Source of the DNA: Pseudoduganella namucuonensis
GTDB taxonomy: Bacteria; Pseudomonadota; Gammaproteobacteria; Burkholderiales; Burkholderiaceae_D
Assembly: GCF_900116645.1 (NCBI RefSeq)
Contig: NZ_FPBO01000023.1
Coordinates: 79,441 to 143,440, forward strand
Reading direction: 5' to 3'
Length of the DNA stretch: 64,000 bases
The notes beneath the pieces were generated by a model. The model had not been told where the DNA came from and did no database searches. It saw only the letters and a program-made list of their open reading frames with translations. Below are positions 45,490 to 54,874 of the stretch, in pieces (the stretch's first letter is position 1; the number at the start of each line of letters is the position of its first letter). The position numbers and the translations under genes are program-made.

Positions 45490-47196
45490 ATGTACCTGGA
45501 CTATTTCGGCCTGCTCCAGCCTCCCTGCGCGCCAGACGCGGACGCCTCCTTCTTCCACGCCGACGCGGCGCGCCGCGAACTGCTGGGCGCGCTGACCTAC
45601 GCGGCCAGGCATGGCGACGGCATCGTCAAGCTGACCGGCGAGCGCGGCAGTGGCATGACCATGCTGTGCCGCGCGCTGGGCGCGCAGCTTGCGGAGCACG
45701 CCAGCGTGGTCCACCTGGAGGCGGAGCAGCTGAGCCCGCTGGGCGTGGTGCATGCGACGGCGATCGCGCTGGGCCTGAACCCGGATGGCAAGCTCAGCGA
45801 TGAAGTCATGCGCATGCTGCAGTCTCATCTGGAACAGACGCACGCCGATGGCAGGCACGCCGTGCTGATGGTGGAACAGGCCGATACCTTGCCGCCGGAG
45901 ACGCTGGAGGAAATCCGCCAGTTGACCAATCTGGAAGCGCCGCAACACAAGCTGCTGCAGGTGGTGTTGCTGGGCCAGCCCGAGCTGAACACCATGCTGC
46001 GCCAACCCGCCATGCGGCAATTGCGTGAACGGATCACGCTCAGTTTCGTCATGCCGGGCATCGCGGCGGCGGACGTGGCGGAGTTGCTGGCCCACCGCTT
46101 GCGCGCAGCCGGGCGCGACGGGCCGGACCTGTTCGCGTCCGACGCGACGCGCCTGATGGCGGGCGCGGCGCACGGCGATCTGCGGCGGCTGATGTCGCTG
46201 GCCGACAAGGCGCTCAAGGCCGCCGCCGCGGCACAATCGCAAGCCGTATCGGCCGACCACGTGCGGGAGGCCATCAAGGACAAGTCGGCCACGCTGCGCG
46301 GACGGCTGCTGGGGCGGCCCGCCGTGGCGGGTGCGCTCGCGGCGCTGGCGGTGATCGGGCTGGGATTCGCGGCGCTGGCGTTCAGGCAGGCCACTCCGGC
46401 AGCCAAGCCGGCGGCGAAGACGACACCCGCGCCGGCCCCACAGTTGGCGGTCGCCCCGCAGGCGGTGGCGGCGCAGGCAACGGCGGTCCCCGCAGGGGAC
46501 GTGCCAGCAAGCGCGCCGGGTTCCGCCCTCGCCGAGGATTCCGCGCGGCCAAATCCGCAGCCATCGCTCGTTCCGGCGACAACGACGGCGCCGGTGCTCG
46601 CGCCAGTTGCAACTCCAGCGGCGGCCATGGCGACGCCCGCGGCCACACCAGTCGCCACAGCCCTATCGGCCGCGCCAGCAGTAACTGCCGCAGCGCCTAA
46701 GGCGGCCCCCGCAACGCCATCAGTGGCAGCAGCCTCGTTGACCGCGCCGGCGGCCAGCGTCAAGCAGACGCTTACGTCGTCGACGGCCCCGCTCCACCCC
46801 CAGGCAACGGCCGCATCCTCACAGGAAGCGGTAGCGAACACAAGCACCTCCGGCCTGCTCCAGCAATCGCTGCGCGCCACCAAGGCCTGGCTGCGCGAAG
46901 AGCCCGAGGACAACTACAGCATCCAGATCGAAAACTTCCCCGCCGCCGACGCCAAACGCGCCGAGGCCTTTCTTGAAAAGGTGCGCGACGCGATCGGCCT
47001 GAAGGATGTGCACGCCTATCCGATGCTGGTCGACGGCGAGCGCCGCATCGCCATCGTCTACGGCAGTTTCAGGTCGGCGCAGAAGGCGCTCGACACCCAG
47101 GCCCTGCTCACCGAGCGCTGGGGCACCAAGCCCAAGATGCGCAACATCAAGGGCATCCGCGCCGCCATCGCCCGCGCCGAGGCCGCCAAAAGATAG
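45490..47196 (+). CDS. MshM/GspA-like pseudo-ATPase with SPOR-like C-terminus
   Basis: A 568-residue protein. Residues 1-270 align with MshM of the neighbouring locus but nucleotide-binding residues are lost. Walker A reads GERGSGMT, with Met56 instead of Lys, and Walker B reads LMVEQAD, so Asp-Glu became Glu129-Gln130. GQPELN and TNLE are kept. A membrane helix at about 278-298 is followed by a 180-residue Ala/Pro linker and a SPOR-like domain (about 490-568) that could bind peptidoglycan. It probably acts as a structural link between inner membrane and cell wall rather than as a motor. Confidence 0.87.
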   Translation: MYLDYFGLLQPPCAPDADASFFHADAARRELLGALTYAARHGDGIVKLTGERGSGMTMLCRALGAQLAEHASVVHLEAEQLSPLGVVHATAIALGLNPDGKLSDEVMRMLQSHLEQTHADGRHAVLMVEQADTLPPETLEEIRQLTNLEAPQHKLLQVVLLGQPELNTMLRQPAMRQLRERITLSFVMPGIAAADVAELLAHRLRAAGRDGPDLFASDATRLMAGAAHGDLRRLMSLADKALKAAAAAQSQAVSADHVREAIKDKSATLRGRLLGRPAVAGALAALAVIGLGFAALAFRQATPAAKPAAKTTPAPAPQLAVAPQAVAAQATAVPAGDVPASAPGSALAEDSARPNPQPSLVPATTTAPVLAPVATPAAAMATPAATPVATALSAAPAVTAAAPKAAPATPSVAAASLTAPAASVKQTLTSSTAPLHPQATAASSQEAVANTSTSGLLQQSLRATKAWLREEPEDNYSIQIENFPAADAKRAEAFLEKVRDAIGLKDVHAYPMLVDGERRIAIVYGSFRSAQKALDTQALLTERWGTKPKMRNIKGIRAAIARAEAAKR

Positions 47197-47309
47197 GAAC
47201 GCAACACTCCGCGCTCCCGCGCGCTCATCAATTGCCGTTTGCGCTACGCTGGCTATCAGCAGCTACCGATCGATCTCATAAAGCTGCAATCGCTGGAAAG
47301 GAATTAGCC

Positions 47310-47717
47310 ATGCAAACATTTCCAATCACGACGGCTGGCGGAACCCTGATACGGGCATTCGAACTCGAGCACGCCTACATCACGATCCACGACATCGCCA
47401 CCGTCCTGACATCCACCGAGGGCGTGTCGCATGTGCGGCGCCGCCGCCGGGCCCGCGACATCCGCCTTGAATTCAGCTATCACGACCGCCCCTTCGTGGT
47501 GTGGGAACCCCACGGCGACATCGGACGATTCTGGATCGGGCCGGAAAACGCCGACGGCTTCGGCGACGAGGTGATGACCCTGAAAACCAGGTTCGACGCC
47601 TTCCGCCCCCGCCTGCCGCGCCTGCTGTACGGCCATCTGATGACCTCGTGGATATTCACCCATCCATTCAAGAAGCGCCATAGCAGGCGCGCCCGGCTGC
47701 TGGCCCGGATTGAATGA
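47310..47717 (+). CDS. Hypothetical protein inside the second pilus cluster
   Basis: A 135-residue protein with no recognised domain, start supported by GGAAAGGAA. It has many Arg and aromatic residues (VRRRRRARD, HDRPFVVWEPHGD, RFWIGPEN). No signal or membrane helix. It lies between the pseudo-ATPase and the secretin with gaps of 113 and 140 bases, so it may be a separate unit and unrelated to the machine. Confidence 0.65.
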   Translation: MQTFPITTAGGTLIRAFELEHAYITIHDIATVLTSTEGVSHVRRRRRARDIRLEFSYHDRPFVVWEPHGDIGRFWIGPENADGFGDEVMTLKTRFDAFRPRLPRLLYGHLMTSWIFTHPFKKRHSRRARLLARIE

Positions 47718-47857
47718 GGACGCGCAAGGCGGTCCAGGCTCGAAAGAATTTACTCTCGGAATTTGATTTGTGCGCCGTGCTTGTTGTTTTTGTTGGATGA
47801 TTCAGGCATCCTTTCAAATACACAACATTTCTTGAGCCCGCCTGGAGCGCCCTGCAT
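47718..47857. other. AT-rich gap upstream of the second secretin
   Basis: 140 bases with lower GC than the flanking genes, including T-rich DNA at 47775-47800 and a short GGATG...CATCC repeat near 47797-47813. Likely promoter region for the long operon that follows. A GGAG ribosome site precedes the secretin ATG. Confidence 0.4.
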
Positions 47858-49729
47858 ATGATACGAATTGCCGCGCCCTTGCTACCGCTGGCCTGCGCCT
47901 TGTTGGCGGGCTGTGCCACGCCGCGCCTGCCACTGTCGTCCACCCACCTCGCGGAAGAGCCGCGCGCCGAGGGCGCCATTCCAGACCCGGTGCGCCAGAG
48001 CGCGCTGCTGCCCCCACCCAAGCCGTCGGCCAAGGTGGAAACGTATAGCGTCACCGTGCACAAGGTGCCGGTCCAATCCCTGCTGTTCGCGCTAGCCCGC
48101 GACGCCGGCATGAACGTCGACATCCATCCCGGCATCGAGGGCACGGTCACCTTGAACGCGCTGGACCAGACGCTGCAGCAACTGCTGTCGCGCATCGGCC
48201 GCCAGGTGGACATGCGCTACGAGATCGACGGCAACAACCTGGTGGTGCTTCCGGACTCGCCGGAGTGGCGCAACTACAAGGTCGACTACGTCAACATCGC
48301 CCGCAGCACCAGCAGCAACGTGAACATCGCCACGCAGATCTCGACCACCGGCGGCAGCGCCGGCGGCGGCAGTAGCAGCAATCCGGTCGGCGCGGCGGTG
48401 GCTGGCGGCACCGGCACATCCGGTTCCGGCGGCACCGGTACTGGCGGCACGGGAAGCAACAACTCCACCACCTCGGTCTCCAACCGTTCCGACAACAACT
48501 TCTGGTACAGCCTGGAAAAGAACATCCGCGACATGCTGCGCGCCTCCACGCTGAACGACGTCACGCAGGACCCGCTGGCCCAGATGGCGCAGCAGCAGGC
48601 GCAGGCTCAGGCACCAACCCAGCAGCAACAGGGCGGCGCGGCCTTGCCCATGGGTGCTGGCTCCCCGTTCCCGGCCGCCGACAACACGCAGTTGGCCGTC
48701 GCGCCCGCGCCCGTTCAGCGCAGCCGCGTCCGCTACGACCCTTCCATCGTCGTCAACGCGGAGACCGGGTTGATCGCGGTGCGCGCCACCGCGCGCCAGC
48801 ACGAGAAGATCCAGGAGTTCCTGGACCTGGTGCTCAACAGCGCCAAGCGCCAGGTGCTGATCGAGGCCACCATCATCGAGGTCAAGCTGGGCGACCAGTA
48901 CCAGCAAGGCATCAACTGGTCGCGCATCGGCAGCCGGCTGAACTTCAGCCAGGGCCAGGTGGGCACGGCCCCGCTGCCATCGGGCGTGCTGCCCAACACG
49001 TCGCCGGGCGCCTTCATCCTCAACTATGTGAACCCGGGCAACCTCACCGCGACCATCCAGCTGCTGGAGTCGTTCGGCAAGGTGAAAGTGCTGTCCAGCC
49101 CGAAGATCAGCGTGCTCAACAACCAGACCGCGATGCTGAAGGTGGTGGACAACAACGTCTTCTTCACCATCAAGGTCACGCCCGCCGTGCTCAACGCCAA
49201 CGGCACGGTGACCGCGCCGGCCACCTACGAATCCAAGCTGGAAACGGTGCCGGTGGGCTTCGTGATGAGCGTGACGCCGCAGATCGCCGAGAGCGACGAG
49301 GTGACGCTGAACGTGCGCCCCACCATCACCCGCATCGTCGGCTATGTGCAGGATCCGAATCCGGCGCTGGCGGCCGAGAAGGTGATCAGCCGGGTGCCGG
49401 TGATACAGGCGCGCGAACTGGAATCGATCATGAAGGTCAGCAGTGGCCAGGTGGCGGTGATGGGCGGACTGATGCAGGACTCGGTCGACAACGCGAAGGA
49501 TGGCTTGCCGCTGTTTAGCTCGCTGCCCGTGATCGGCAACCTGTTCGCCTACCGCAACGAGAACGCCGTCAAGACCGAGTTGGTCATCTTCATGCGGCCG
49601 GTGGTGGTGAAGGACGCCAGCGTGCATGGCGATTACAAGGATTACCGCTACCTGCTGCCGGGCCAGCAGGCCGCGGTGGACGCGCCGTATTCCGAACCGG
49701 CGCCACTGTCCAGGCCGGGGGCCTTATGA
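47858..49729 (+). CDS. Secretin lipoprotein of the second pilus-like system
   Basis: A 623-residue MshL/PilQ-like secretin. Signal with lipobox LAGC (Cys19), STN/N0 domain (about 62-113), a low-complexity Gly/Ser/Thr region (160-205), a Gln/Ala-rich stretch (235-270), N1-like domain and the secretin core with VAVMGGLMQ. The Gly-rich insert is longer than in the mshL paralogue. It heads an operon whose next gene overlaps by ATGA. Confidence 0.9.
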   Translation: MIRIAAPLLPLACALLAGCATPRLPLSSTHLAEEPRAEGAIPDPVRQSALLPPPKPSAKVETYSVTVHKVPVQSLLFALARDAGMNVDIHPGIEGTVTLNALDQTLQQLLSRIGRQVDMRYEIDGNNLVVLPDSPEWRNYKVDYVNIARSTSSNVNIATQISTTGGSAGGGSSSNPVGAAVAGGTGTSGSGGTGTGGTGSNNSTTSVSNRSDNNFWYSLEKNIRDMLRASTLNDVTQDPLAQMAQQQAQAQAPTQQQQGGAALPMGAGSPFPAADNTQLAVAPAPVQRSRVRYDPSIVVNAETGLIAVRATARQHEKIQEFLDLVLNSAKRQVLIEATIIEVKLGDQYQQGINWSRIGSRLNFSQGQVGTAPLPSGVLPNTSPGAFILNYVNPGNLTATIQLLESFGKVKVLSSPKISVLNNQTAMLKVVDNNVFFTIKVTPAVLNANGTVTAPATYESKLETVPVGFVMSVTPQIAESDEVTLNVRPTITRIVGYVQDPNPALAAEKVISRVPVIQARELESIMKVSSGQVAVMGGLMQDSVDNAKDGLPLFSSLPVIGNLFAYRNENAVKTELVIFMRPVVVKDASVHGDYKDYRYLLPGQQAAVDAPYSEPAPLSRPGAL

Positions 49730-51957
49730 GTTTGCTGATGCAGGCGCTCAAGAAAGCGGAGCGCAACCGGCAGGACGCGCTGCCGGACGAGGACATGCTG
49801 GAACCGCCCTCGGCGGCGTTCGACGACCTACTGGCGCTGACGCCGCAAGACGTGATTCAGGGCCGTGTTCCCCCGTCGCACGCCGAATTCACGCTGGAAC
49901 CGCTGGATGAGCAGCGGCCGCCCGGCTCCGCCGACCGCCGCGCGCCCAGGGACGACAAGGCCGAGGAGCAGATCCCCGCGCTGTTGCCGGCCGAGGAAGT
50001 GCTGCACGACCCCACGCCGCCGCAGTCGCGGCGCGAGCCGGCGCGCGGTGTTGAGCGGCCCGCCGAATTGTCCTTGCAGGAACTGACGCCGCTGCATCTG
50101 GACGCGGCCTTGTCCTCCGCCGAGCCAGCCAATCCGCTCTCTCCGCTCAGCACCTCGCGCCCGATGACGCTGGACCTGGAACTGCATGCGGACGCGACGC
50201 CCCTGGCGCTACAAGTCGGCCCGGCCGACAAGGACTTGGCGGACCTCGGCGCGATGGAGTACGCACCGCCAACCGACGCCGGCATCCATGCCGCCACGCG
50301 CGCTGGTAGCGGCGCCGCAGGGGGCTTTGACCCGGACACCGCGTCGGCCTCAGCCACCACAACCGCCACCGGCGCGGCAGCGGTGGCAGCCAAAGCCGCA
50401 GGCAACGTCGGCGGCGGAACCGCTCCGCACTCGCCCTCTCTCTCGGCCAGTGGCTACCGCGCCGCTTCCGCACCGAGTACCGGCATCGGCCCAGGTGGCG
50501 TCTCGGCCGGCCCGGTTATCGGCGCCGCTGGAGAAGCGAACGCAGGTACCGCCGGGAGTGGGAGCGCGGCCGCCACGACGGCAAGCACGGCCACAGCGGC
50601 CGGCACGGCCGCGGGCGCCTCCAAGCCTCCCTCCGGCGCGGCTGCCCGCGCCCGTGCCGCCGCCGCGCGGACGGCGGCCGAGCAGGATAAAGTGGGCTGG
50701 GACCCCGCCCGCGTGCGGCTGGCGGCGCTGAGCACGGCCTTGGTCCTCATCCTGGCGCTGTTTGGCTATATATATTGGCGGGCGACCAGTTCGCCCGGTC
50801 CCGGCGCGGCCCTGCCCATGGTGCCGATGCCGCCGCCCAACGCGACGGGCGCCGCGCCCGCGCTGGTCGTCACGCCGCCCGCCGGCTCGCCGGAAGCGAT
50901 CGCCGGCTCCGGCGCGCCCGGCGATCCCGGCGTCCCACCAGCGGACGCGGTTTCCCCTTCCGCGGATGCGGCCGCGGGCTACCCGCCTGTCCCAGCCCCC
51001 GGCGCCGCGCAACCAGTCCCGTCCCCCGCGCCCGGCAGGCCCAGCGACGTGGCGGGCGCGATCCAGGGCGCCCGCACCCCGCCGGACGCCGACCTGCAAC
51101 GCGCGCTGCAACAGGCGGCGGCGGAACAGGCCGCGATGGCCGCCTCCGCCGCGGCTGAAGGACGGCCGCCCCAGCCCGGCCCGACTCACGCAATGCCCGC
51201 CGCGCAGCCGGCGCAGCAGAGTCCCGGCTGGAGCGTGCAGGCGGCGTCGCCATCGTCCCAGCCCGGCGGCGACATCAAGGTCACGCGCAGTAGCGCGCCG
51301 CCACGCATCAGCCCCGTGCTGCAAAGCGGCTACCAGGCCTTCACCGCCGGCGACCTGACCGCCGCGGCGCAGCACTACGACGCCGCGCTGCGCCAGGAAC
51401 CGAACAACCGCGACGCCCTGCTCGGCCACGCCGCCGTCGCCGTGCGCCAGAACGCCTCCGCGCAGGCGGCGTCCACCTACATGCGCCTGCTGGAACTGAA
51501 TCCCAGCGATCCGGACGCGCTGGCCGGCCTGCTCAGCCTGCGTCCCGGCGACACCGGCCAGAGCGAAACGCGCATGAAGGATTTGCTGCGCCGCTCGCCG
51601 GACTCCGGCCCGCTGCTGTTCGCGCTGGGTAACCTGTACGCCCGCCAGGCGCGCTGGACCGACGCGCAGCAAGCCTATTTCCGCGCCTACAGCGCCAGTC
51701 CGGACAATCCCGACTACGCCTTCAACCTGGCCGTCGGCCTGGACCGCCTGAACCAGCGCAAGCTGGCGCTGACCTATTACGAGCGCGCGCTGGCGCTGGC
51801 CCAGGCCGGTCCCGCCGCCTTCGACCGCGAAGCCGTGCGCCTGCGCACGCGGCAGCTATTGGCCCCGCCGGCCCCACCGGCCGCGCCCGCCAACGCCCCG
51901 GCGGCCGTCCCCATGCAACCCGCCACGGAGGCCGCTGCCGACGGCTACCGTCCCTGA
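49726..51957 (+). CDS. TPR protein with GspB/MshN-like N-terminus
   Basis: A 743-residue protein. MSLLMQALKKAERNRQ resembles the N-terminus of GspB/MshN-like partners of GspA ATPases. Long disordered Ala/Gly/Pro regions flank one membrane helix (about 331-352), and TPR repeats occupy about 535-720. Much larger than mshN. Probably the periplasmic scaffold partner of the pseudo-ATPase and secretin. Confidence 0.82.
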   Translation: MSLLMQALKKAERNRQDALPDEDMLEPPSAAFDDLLALTPQDVIQGRVPPSHAEFTLEPLDEQRPPGSADRRAPRDDKAEEQIPALLPAEEVLHDPTPPQSRREPARGVERPAELSLQELTPLHLDAALSSAEPANPLSPLSTSRPMTLDLELHADATPLALQVGPADKDLADLGAMEYAPPTDAGIHAATRAGSGAAGGFDPDTASASATTTATGAAAVAAKAAGNVGGGTAPHSPSLSASGYRAASAPSTGIGPGGVSAGPVIGAAGEANAGTAGSGSAAATTASTATAAGTAAGASKPPSGAAARARAAAARTAAEQDKVGWDPARVRLAALSTALVLILALFGYIYWRATSSPGPGAALPMVPMPPPNATGAAPALVVTPPAGSPEAIAGSGAPGDPGVPPADAVSPSADAAAGYPPVPAPGAAQPVPSPAPGRPSDVAGAIQGARTPPDADLQRALQQAAAEQAAMAASAAAEGRPPQPGPTHAMPAAQPAQQSPGWSVQAASPSSQPGGDIKVTRSSAPPRISPVLQSGYQAFTAGDLTAAAQHYDAALRQEPNNRDALLGHAAVAVRQNASAQAASTYMRLLELNPSDPDALAGLLSLRPGDTGQSETRMKDLLRRSPDSGPLLFALGNLYARQARWTDAQQAYFRAYSASPDNPDYAFNLAVGLDRLNQRKLALTYYERALALAQAGPAAFDREAVRLRTRQLLAPPAPPAAPANAPAAVPMQPATEAAADGYRP

Positions 51958-51962
51958 CCGTC

Positions 51963-53666
51963 ATGCCTGAACAAGCGAAAATCCCCCTCGGCAAACTGCT
52001 GATACGTAAAGGCGTCATCAGCGAAGACCAATTGCGCATCGCGCTGATCGAACAAAAACGCAGCGGCGAGCCGCTGGGCAAGATGCTGATCTCGCTCGGC
52101 TTCGTCACCGAGGCCACGATGCGCGAGGCCCTCAGCGAAAACCTGCACACCCCCAGCGCCGACCTGAACAGCCTGGTGGTGGACGCCATCGCCCTCAAGC
52201 TGATCCCCAAGGACGTGGCGAAGCGCTACCGCGTGTTCCCCATCGTCTACGAGCGCGACACGGACAACCTGGTGCTGGCCATGTCCGACACCGCCAACAT
52301 CGTGGCGCTGGACCAGATCAGCGCCATGCTGGTGCAGGGCATCACCATCACGCCGCTGCTGGTCAACGAGTCCGACATCCAGCGCGCCATCGACCAGTAC
52401 TACGGCTTCGAGCTGTCCATCGACGGCATCCTGCACGAGATCGAAACGGGCGAGGTGAACTACGCCAGCCTGGGCACCGTCAGCGACGAATACAGCCAGC
52501 CCATGGTGCGCCTGATCGACGCGCTGCTGGCGGACGCGGTGCAGAACGGCGCCTCGGACATCCACTTCGAGCCGGAACAGGGTTTCCTGCGCGTGCGCTA
52601 CCGCATCGACGGCATCCTGCGCCAGATCCGCAGCCTGCACAAATCGTACTGGCCGGCGATGGCGGTGCGCCTCAAGGTGATCAGCAATATGAACATCGCG
52701 GAGACGCGCGCGCCGCAGGACGGCCGCATCTCCATCAAGTTCTCCAGCCGCCAGATCGACTTCCGGGCGTCCGCCCAACCCACCACGCACGGCGAGAACA
52801 TCGTGCTGCGCGTGCTGGACCGCCAGAAGGGCATCGTGCCGCTGGACGGCCTGGGCCTGGGCGAGAACGAGCTGACGCTGCTGCGGCTGATGATCGCGCG
52901 CCCGCACGGCGTGATCCTGGTGACCGGTCCCACCGGCAGCGGCAAGACCACCACGCTGTACTCTATCCTGAACCACATCAACACCGAGAGCGTGAACATC
53001 ATGACGCTCGAGGACCCGGTCGAATACCCGATGAACATGATCCGGCAGACCTCCGTCAACGAGTCCGCCAAGATGGGCTTCGCCGAGGGCATCCGCTCGA
53101 TGATGCGGCAAGACCCGGACATCATCCTGGTGGGCGAGATCCGCGACCGGGAAACGGCCGAAATGGCCTTCGCCGCCGCCATGACGGGCCACCAGGTGTA
53201 CTCCACGCTGCACACCAATTCGGCCATCGGCTCCGTGTCGCGGTTGCTCGACATCGGCATCGTGCCCGACATCATGGCCGGCAACATCATCGGCATCGTG
53301 GCGCAGCGCCTGGTACGGCGCCTGTGCCAGTACTGCCGCGAACCGTTCACGGCGGACAACCTGGAACGCAAGCTGCTGGGCCTCGGGGCCGAGGCCGCCC
53401 CGGCCGTGATCCACCGCGCGGCCGGCTGCCAGCGCTGCGGGCACCAGGGCTACAAGGGCCGGCTGGCCATCATGGAACTGCTGAAGATGAACGGCGAGCT
53501 CGACGAGCTGGTGGGCCGGCGCGCCTCCGCCCGCGAGCTGAAGGCCGCCGCGCACGCGGCCGGCTTCCACACGCTGGTGGACGACGGCATGCGCCGCGTG
53601 CTGGAGGGCGTCACCACGCTGGAGGAAGTGTCGCGCGTGGTGGACCTGACGGACAGGCTGAGCTGA
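51963..53666 (+). CDS. GspE/PilB-type assembly ATPase of the second system
   Basis: A 567-residue ATPase with Walker A GPTGSGKT at 322-329, intact Asp box and VGEIRDRET, and a zinc site with Cys455, Cys458, Cys489 and Cys492. The N-terminal MshEN pair is present but altered relative to mshE: the positions equal to Arg8, Lys37 and Gln60 are Pro8, Pro37 and Asn60. c-di-GMP binding may be lost or weakened. Starts 5 bases after the TPR gene and overlaps the next gene as TGATG. Confidence 0.92.
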   Translation: MPEQAKIPLGKLLIRKGVISEDQLRIALIEQKRSGEPLGKMLISLGFVTEATMREALSENLHTPSADLNSLVVDAIALKLIPKDVAKRYRVFPIVYERDTDNLVLAMSDTANIVALDQISAMLVQGITITPLLVNESDIQRAIDQYYGFELSIDGILHEIETGEVNYASLGTVSDEYSQPMVRLIDALLADAVQNGASDIHFEPEQGFLRVRYRIDGILRQIRSLHKSYWPAMAVRLKVISNMNIAETRAPQDGRISIKFSSRQIDFRASAQPTTHGENIVLRVLDRQKGIVPLDGLGLGENELTLLRLMIARPHGVILVTGPTGSGKTTTLYSILNHINTESVNIMTLEDPVEYPMNMIRQTSVNESAKMGFAEGIRSMMRQDPDIILVGEIRDRETAEMAFAAAMTGHQVYSTLHTNSAIGSVSRLLDIGIVPDIMAGNIIGIVAQRLVRRLCQYCREPFTADNLERKLLGLGAEAAPAVIHRAAGCQRCGHQGYKGRLAIMELLKMNGELDELVGRRASARELKAAAHAAGFHTLVDDGMRRVLEGVTTLEEVSRVVDLTDRLS

Positions 53667-54874
53667 TGCCGCACTATCTCTACACGGCCATGGACGCCGC
53701 CGGCGAGGTCATGCCGGGCAATATGGACGCCGCCAACGTGCCGGACCTGGAGCTGCGCCTGGGCCGCATGGACCTGGACCTGATCGACTACACCGTCACG
53801 CGCGACAAGCTGCTGGTGCTGGGCCGGCGCGCCATCACGCGCGCGGACCTGATCAACTTCTGCTTCCACATGGAGCAGATGAGCGGTGCCGGCGTGCCCA
53901 TCCTGGAGGGCCTGTGCGACCTGCGCGAGAGCATGGACCACCATCCCCGCTTCCGCGAGGTCATCACGGGTCTGGTCGAGAGCATCGAGGGCGGCCAGCA
54001 ACTGTCGGACGCGCTGGCCGCGCACCCGGAGGTGTTCGACCGCACCTTCACCAGCCTGGTCCACGCGGGCGAGCAAAGCGGCAAGCTGGCCGAGGTGTTC
54101 CGCGACCTGTCGGACAGCCTGAAATGGCAGGACGAACTGGCCGCGCGCACGCGCAAGATCGTCACCTACCCGGCGGTGGTGGCGGTGGTGGTGATCGCCG
54201 TGACCTTCTTCCTGATGATCTACCTGGTGCCGCAGCTGACCTCCTTCATCAAGAACATGGGCAACGAGCTGCCGCTGCACACCAAGGTGCTAATCGCGGT
54301 CTCCAACGTCTTCATCGGCTACTGGTACGCGATCCTGATGCTGCCGGTGGCGGCCTGGTTCGGCGGCCGCTGGTGGGTGCGCCGCAGCGACCGCGCCCGG
54401 CTGGCGTTCGACGCCTTCAAGCTGCGGGTGTGGGTGGTGGGGCCGGTGCTGCACAAGATCATCCTGGCGCGCTTCGCCACCTTCTTTGCACTGATGTACG
54501 CGTCCGGCATCACCATCCTGGAATGCCTGCGGCTGTCCGAGGGCATCGTCGGCAACCGCGCGGTGGCGGCCGGGGTGCGGCGCGCCGGGCAACTGATCTC
54601 CGAGGGCTACAGCGTGACGGCGGCCTTCCAGAACACCGGCATCTTCCCGCCGCTGGTGATCCGCATGCTGAAGGTGGGCGAGGCCACCGGCGCGCTGGAC
54701 CGCGCGCTGCACAACGTCAGCTATTTCTACGACCGCGAGGTGAAGGAACTGATCGACCGCGCGCAATCCATGATGGAGCCGGCCATGACGGTGATCCTGG
54801 GCCTGCTGCTGGGCTGGATCATGCTGTCCGTGCTGGGTCCGATCTACGACACGATAGGCAGCATCAGGCTATGA
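53666..54874 (+). CDS. GspF/PilC-type platform protein of the second system
   Basis: A 402-residue inner-membrane protein with two GspF domains (about 70-190 and 272-392) and three membrane helices. N-terminus MPHYLYTAMDAAGE is close to MshG. The one-base overlap with the ATPase gene (TGATG) sets the start. Confidence 0.92.
   Translation: MPHYLYTAMDAAGEVMPGNMDAANVPDLELRLGRMDLDLIDYTVTRDKLLVLGRRAITRADLINFCFHMEQMSGAGVPILEGLCDLRESMDHHPRFREVITGLVESIEGGQQLSDALAAHPEVFDRTFTSLVHAGEQSGKLAEVFRDLSDSLKWQDELAARTRKIVTYPAVVAVVVIAVTFFLMIYLVPQLTSFIKNMGNELPLHTKVLIAVSNVFIGYWYAILMLPVAAWFGGRWWVRRSDRARLAFDAFKLRVWVVGPVLHKIILARFATFFALMYASGITILECLRLSEGIVGNRAVAAGVRRAGQLISEGYSVTAAFQNTGIFPPLVIRMLKVGEATGALDRALHNVSYFYDREVKELIDRAQSMMEPAMTVILGLLLGWIMLSVLGPIYDTIGSIRL

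Noticed and set aside
48092..49627. 511-codon open frame antisense to the second secretin
   Set aside because: His/Arg-rich shadow; secretin motifs are clear on the plus strand.
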